NCBI GenBank assembly: GCA_947652115.1
Contig: OX393565.1
Span: 14,734,742-14,798,741, forward strand
Origin: Blastomussa wellsi
Lineage: Eukaryota > Cnidaria > Anthozoa > Scleractinia > Plerogyridae
Length of the DNA: 64,000 nucleotides
Direction: 5' to 3'
This document shows, one piece after another, positions 60,967 through 64,000 of the stretch. The translations under genes were made by a program, and so were the position numbers. Below the pieces are notes generated by a model. The model saw only the letters and a list, made by a program, of their open reading frames with translations, had not been told where the DNA came from and ran no database searches. Every line of letters begins with the position of its first letter. The first letter of the stretch is position 1.

Positions 60967-61012
60967 GAACAATTTTCGGATCATGTGTATTTTGTGCACC
61001 CCTCGACCGATG

Positions 61013-61110
61013 TATCGGTCGATATGTCGGCCGACATATCGACCGATACGTTAATCATTGACTGTCGGTGGAGTATCGGTCGACTGTCGGTGGCATATCG
61101 GTCGACTGTC
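61013..61110. repeat. 36-bp perfect palindrome with TATCGGTCGA tandem motifs
   Basis: Positions 61013-61048 are a perfect palindrome centred on CGGCCG. TATCGGTCGA recurs after it with the spacer CTGTCGGTGG. It ends the OTU-type frame, so it may mark an insertion or truncation point. Confidence 0.8.
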
Positions 61111-61283
61111 GTGTACTTTATTATAAACAGGCATCAAATATTTTAGACTGTTCACAGTCCCCTATTTTTCCGTGAGATCGTAGATGCCGATCGTTGAGTT
61201 CGACGGGCCGCCATTTTGGTTTCTCGATTCGAGGGAAACTGGAAAAACGCTCTCGAAAAACTGTTTGCTACTCGGAACAGATA

Positions 61284-61470
61284 ATGTCCGCGGACAAAAT
61301 CATAGCATATTTTCGCGCCAGATGGACGGTATTGTTCTTATATATTACGATTATCAGTCGAGTAACGGGCGACCAAATTTCATCACCAGACGCGGAGAAC
61401 AAACGCGGAGAACAACATACTAGTGCTGGCCGAGGTCGTTTATCTCGTCCAAATTTGGAGGGCTTTCATG
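61284..61470 (+). CDS. Candidate first coding exon with signal peptide
   Basis: ATG at 61284 begins MSADKIIAYFRARWTVLFLY, with a hydrophobic core (TVLFLYITII) typical of a signal peptide. Polar residues follow to a GTAAGT donor at 61471, leaving phase 1. No following exon was identified within the window, so it may belong to a gene that extends to the right or be a chance frame. The upstream segment near 61140 looks like a repeated promoter-type sequence. Confidence 0.35.
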
Positions 61471-63569
61471 GTAAGTAATGCGCGGCTGCTGATATTGTTA
61501 CCGTTGGAAACCAGTCAAGTTGCCCCTGATGGCACTGTAGTTTTAGCGTTAGCACTTGGGGACCAAACGTAGTTTCGTCTTACTCAACCGAAAATAGAAG
61601 TAACTCACAAGCGTAGATTAGCATTGTCAGATGTATAAGTTATGAGCTTTTCATCCTGTTTTGGTCAACGTTATAAATTTCTCATAGCTTTGTTCGGATC
61701 ATGTGCCGCAAATTCAGTCGTTGCCTAGCACCCAAGTAAAATACGGCCAAATACACAAAATACAGTTGGCAGGAAAAAGCATAATAGCGATAAAGAATAA
61801 CAAGGTACTGGAATAGAACTGATGAAAAACAAGCAATTATCGACTTTGCCCGTTGCCCGTGCATCGCACTTATGTTTTTGCTGTTTTTTGATTTTACATT
61901 TCCTTGACTAGGGGAGAGGCTAATACACGATTTAAAATTTGGAGTTATGGTAGCATTTGACAAAACAATCCAGATAAGGAAATCAAAAAAGCGAATTCAT
62001 TTTTAAGCAACTTTTTCACACTACCATTGGTATGTGGCCTTCACTGGCGTAGTTCCCTTGATATTTTCCTGGCATAGAACGGGGCTGGATGCGACGCAGG
62101 CTACAGTCAACCGTACGTATGGGATATTTTATTGCGCTAATTCCCTAGGCCTTCCCGTGTTCTATGCAACATAAAATAACTGGCGTATTTCATGATTGTA
62201 ACGATGATAAGTTGTGTGAGTGATTTGTTGTATCATGGGTCACGCGGTGGCCAACCTCTTTTTTCCATTTTTTAACAAAAACCCCTACCCTCCGACTAAA
62301 ACACGGAGAATGTTAAATTAAAATAGCCTTAGTGTGCAGTTATATATCCGTGAGATTACAAGGAGACGAAAATAAAGTACAGTGTTTTGATTATTTTGTT
62401 AGCCTTCGATTGTATCCGGTTTTTCGGGCTCTAGTTTCCACTTTCACCCGCTTAGAAAAATCTGGGGGGGGGGGAAGGCACTACGTACAAAAATACATCT
62501 GCGCTTCGCAGGGCAATTTTTTGTAGACAGCTGTATTTTCTAACAACACTGACACATGTTGGTATTCACTTATAGAAGTTTATTTGTTGTCGGTTAAAAC
62601 TACAATTGTTCATGAGTATAATGTTACTAACACCTTCATTGCTCGCGATTAACTATTATCTGTTACTTTTTATTACACACAAGAATTATCTAGCAAAGCA
62701 AAATTATACGACTAACCGGTATGAGAATTTCGAGTCGTTCAATTTGGTCTATCGATGACACGCTAAGCGGGTGTAGTCGTGTCCTATAAAATCGTTCGTT
62801 TGAAGGAATTAGATTGTCTCTAGGTTCTGCTACAATTTATCTAATTTCGTCTAACATAATCATGTTGCTCCGTAAAATATTAATAAACGTGAGTATGCTG
62901 AGATTATCTCTAGAATAGACATAACTACTTTATGCCATTAAAAAACAGTTACTACATTTTTAATTCATGGTCTTTTCTTTTCACTTGTTTCAAAAAGATA
63001 AAAAAGAGTAATATCATTAACTCTATTGGGCAGCACCAAAGGTTATCTTCGTATTTAGGCTCACTGTAAAATTGTAATAATTCCGTAATTACTCTAACAA
63101 ACAGTTTAACATTAAAATACAAATGGTACAATAACTGGAAAGGTGTGTCTGGCCTAGGTAAGAATGATCAGTTATTAATCCCTTGATACTACTCTTTATA
63201 AAAGCTTTCCTATGGGAAAAATGGGAGTAGTTTGCCTAAGCTTTATATTTGGAATGGGCATCCCTGAATCTCTGCTCGATCTTTTTCACTGCTGTGTTTC
63301 ATGATTAGAACTTCTCCATTTCTGTTATACGTTTGTTTTCTTCTTGTCTATTATCTTCAACTGGCAAATGCCTATTAGTCTAGCGCGGGAAAATTAGACG
63401 TTTTCGTAGTTTCCTTGCCAACATAAACGATTGACTGAATACAATCTTTAAATTTCACCGATTTTCCTATAAACTTACAAATAATCGTTGTCATTTGCAA
63501 CTCATGTGACCAAATTCTAACAGACAGGTTTTCATATAATCAACAATATAATTGTTTCCCCGTTATTAA
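61471..63569. other. No recognised gene
   Basis: AT-rich, with a G run at 62464-62473 and only short frames. It is compatible with being the intron after the exon at 61284. Confidence 0.4.
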
Positions 63570-63625
63570 ATGTTTCTCAAACTGCCTTTCCTCTGCCCTA
63601 AAGTCAACATCAATTGTGTTTCAAC

Positions 63626-63807
63626 ATGCCGAGCTACTTTCGCGAAAGACTTGGCCCTCTTCTGTACTCAACTGATAGGAGGACCAAGTTGCGTCTTATT
63701 CGTTGGATGCAGAGAAAAAGGCTTCTCAAGAGGAACATTAACTGTGCAAGATGTGGAAGAAGAATGCAATTAGCGACCAAACGAAGAACACGGGACGAGT
63801 ATCACTG
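63626..63807 (+). CDS. Zinc-ribbon exon resembling Merlin/ISXO2-type transposase N-terminus
   Basis: ATG at 63626 (MPSYFRERLGPLLYSTDRRT) runs 60 codons plus two bases to a CTG|GTAAGA donor. It contains a basic region and NINCARCGRRMQLATKRR then EYHW, the first half of a C-x2-C zinc ribbon as found at the start of Merlin (IS1016/ISXO2-like) transposases and proteins derived from them. The second C-x2-C pair would lie in the next exon, outside or near the edge of the window. Host gene or transposon cannot be decided. Confidence 0.5.
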
Positions 63808-64000
63808 GTAAGATAACAAATAACGTCTCAAGAAGGCCATTATAGGGAAAACCCCCTCCCACTCACTCCCGACTGGCATCCTAGAGCCTATACCCCGTTT
63901 TAGTGTTAATCTACTAGCGTTCTATCACGAATGCAGTTCTCTGATTAGCTGCTCTGTTCACTATCTGTTCGGTGATAGATAGTGAGTAGCGTAGTCCTGT

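Overview
The window is nuclear DNA from an intron-rich, AT-rich animal genome, most likely an anthozoan cnidarian and probably a stony coral. The evidence is GT-AG introns in every gene I could assemble, no bacterial gene organisation, tRNA-derived SINEs, many fold-back MITEs, Crypton- and DIRS-type tyrosine-recombinase elements, and a PHD-FLYWCH protein. The species is inference, since no search was run. There is one 200-base assembly gap (53801-54000). No rRNA, CRISPR or prokaryotic feature was seen. Left part (1-10.2 kb): the last four coding exons of an ABCC4/MRP4-like ABC transporter lie on the + strand (2599-5274) and end in an acidic tail built on a 63-bp tandem repeat. A 1.1-kb near-perfect inverted repeat lies upstream, and several fold-back elements fill the space to 10.2 kb. 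Middle (10.2-48.3 kb): a second ABCC4-like gene lies on the - strand, convergent with the first. I assembled a complete model of 29 coding exons (10222-45399) by matching splice sites and codon phase exon by exon. The sum is 4227 nt, giving 1408 residues plus stop, with the order TMD1-NBD1-TMD2-NBD2. A non-coding first exon may lie near 48.2 kb. Its introns hold a dense set of mobile elements: a Crypton-like pseudogene, a decayed DIRS retroelement split by a SINE, a TTAA-flanked element, a TA-flanked element, an 8-bp-TSD hAT-like element, tRNA-like repeats and many hairpin MITEs. Right part (48.3-64 kb): hairpins and a 1.4-kb Harbinger-like element, then a four-exon gene for a PHD plus FLYWCH zinc-finger protein (51943-53784, -), the gap, two Crypton-type tyrosine-recombinase copies in opposite orientations (55737-56349 and 57861-58689), an OTU-protease-like reading frame fused to a zinc-finger/hAT-like region and broken by two in-frame stops (59216-60966), a candidate secreted-protein first exon, and a zinc-ribbon exon resembling Merlin/ISXO2-type transposases at the right edge. 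The two transporters are the main host genes. Family knowledge makes them plasma-membrane exporters of organic anions and cyclic nucleotides; one 36-bp exon-internal block shared by the paralogues suggests gene conversion. Most of the remaining sequence is mobile DNA, and I found no convincing new multi-gene system.
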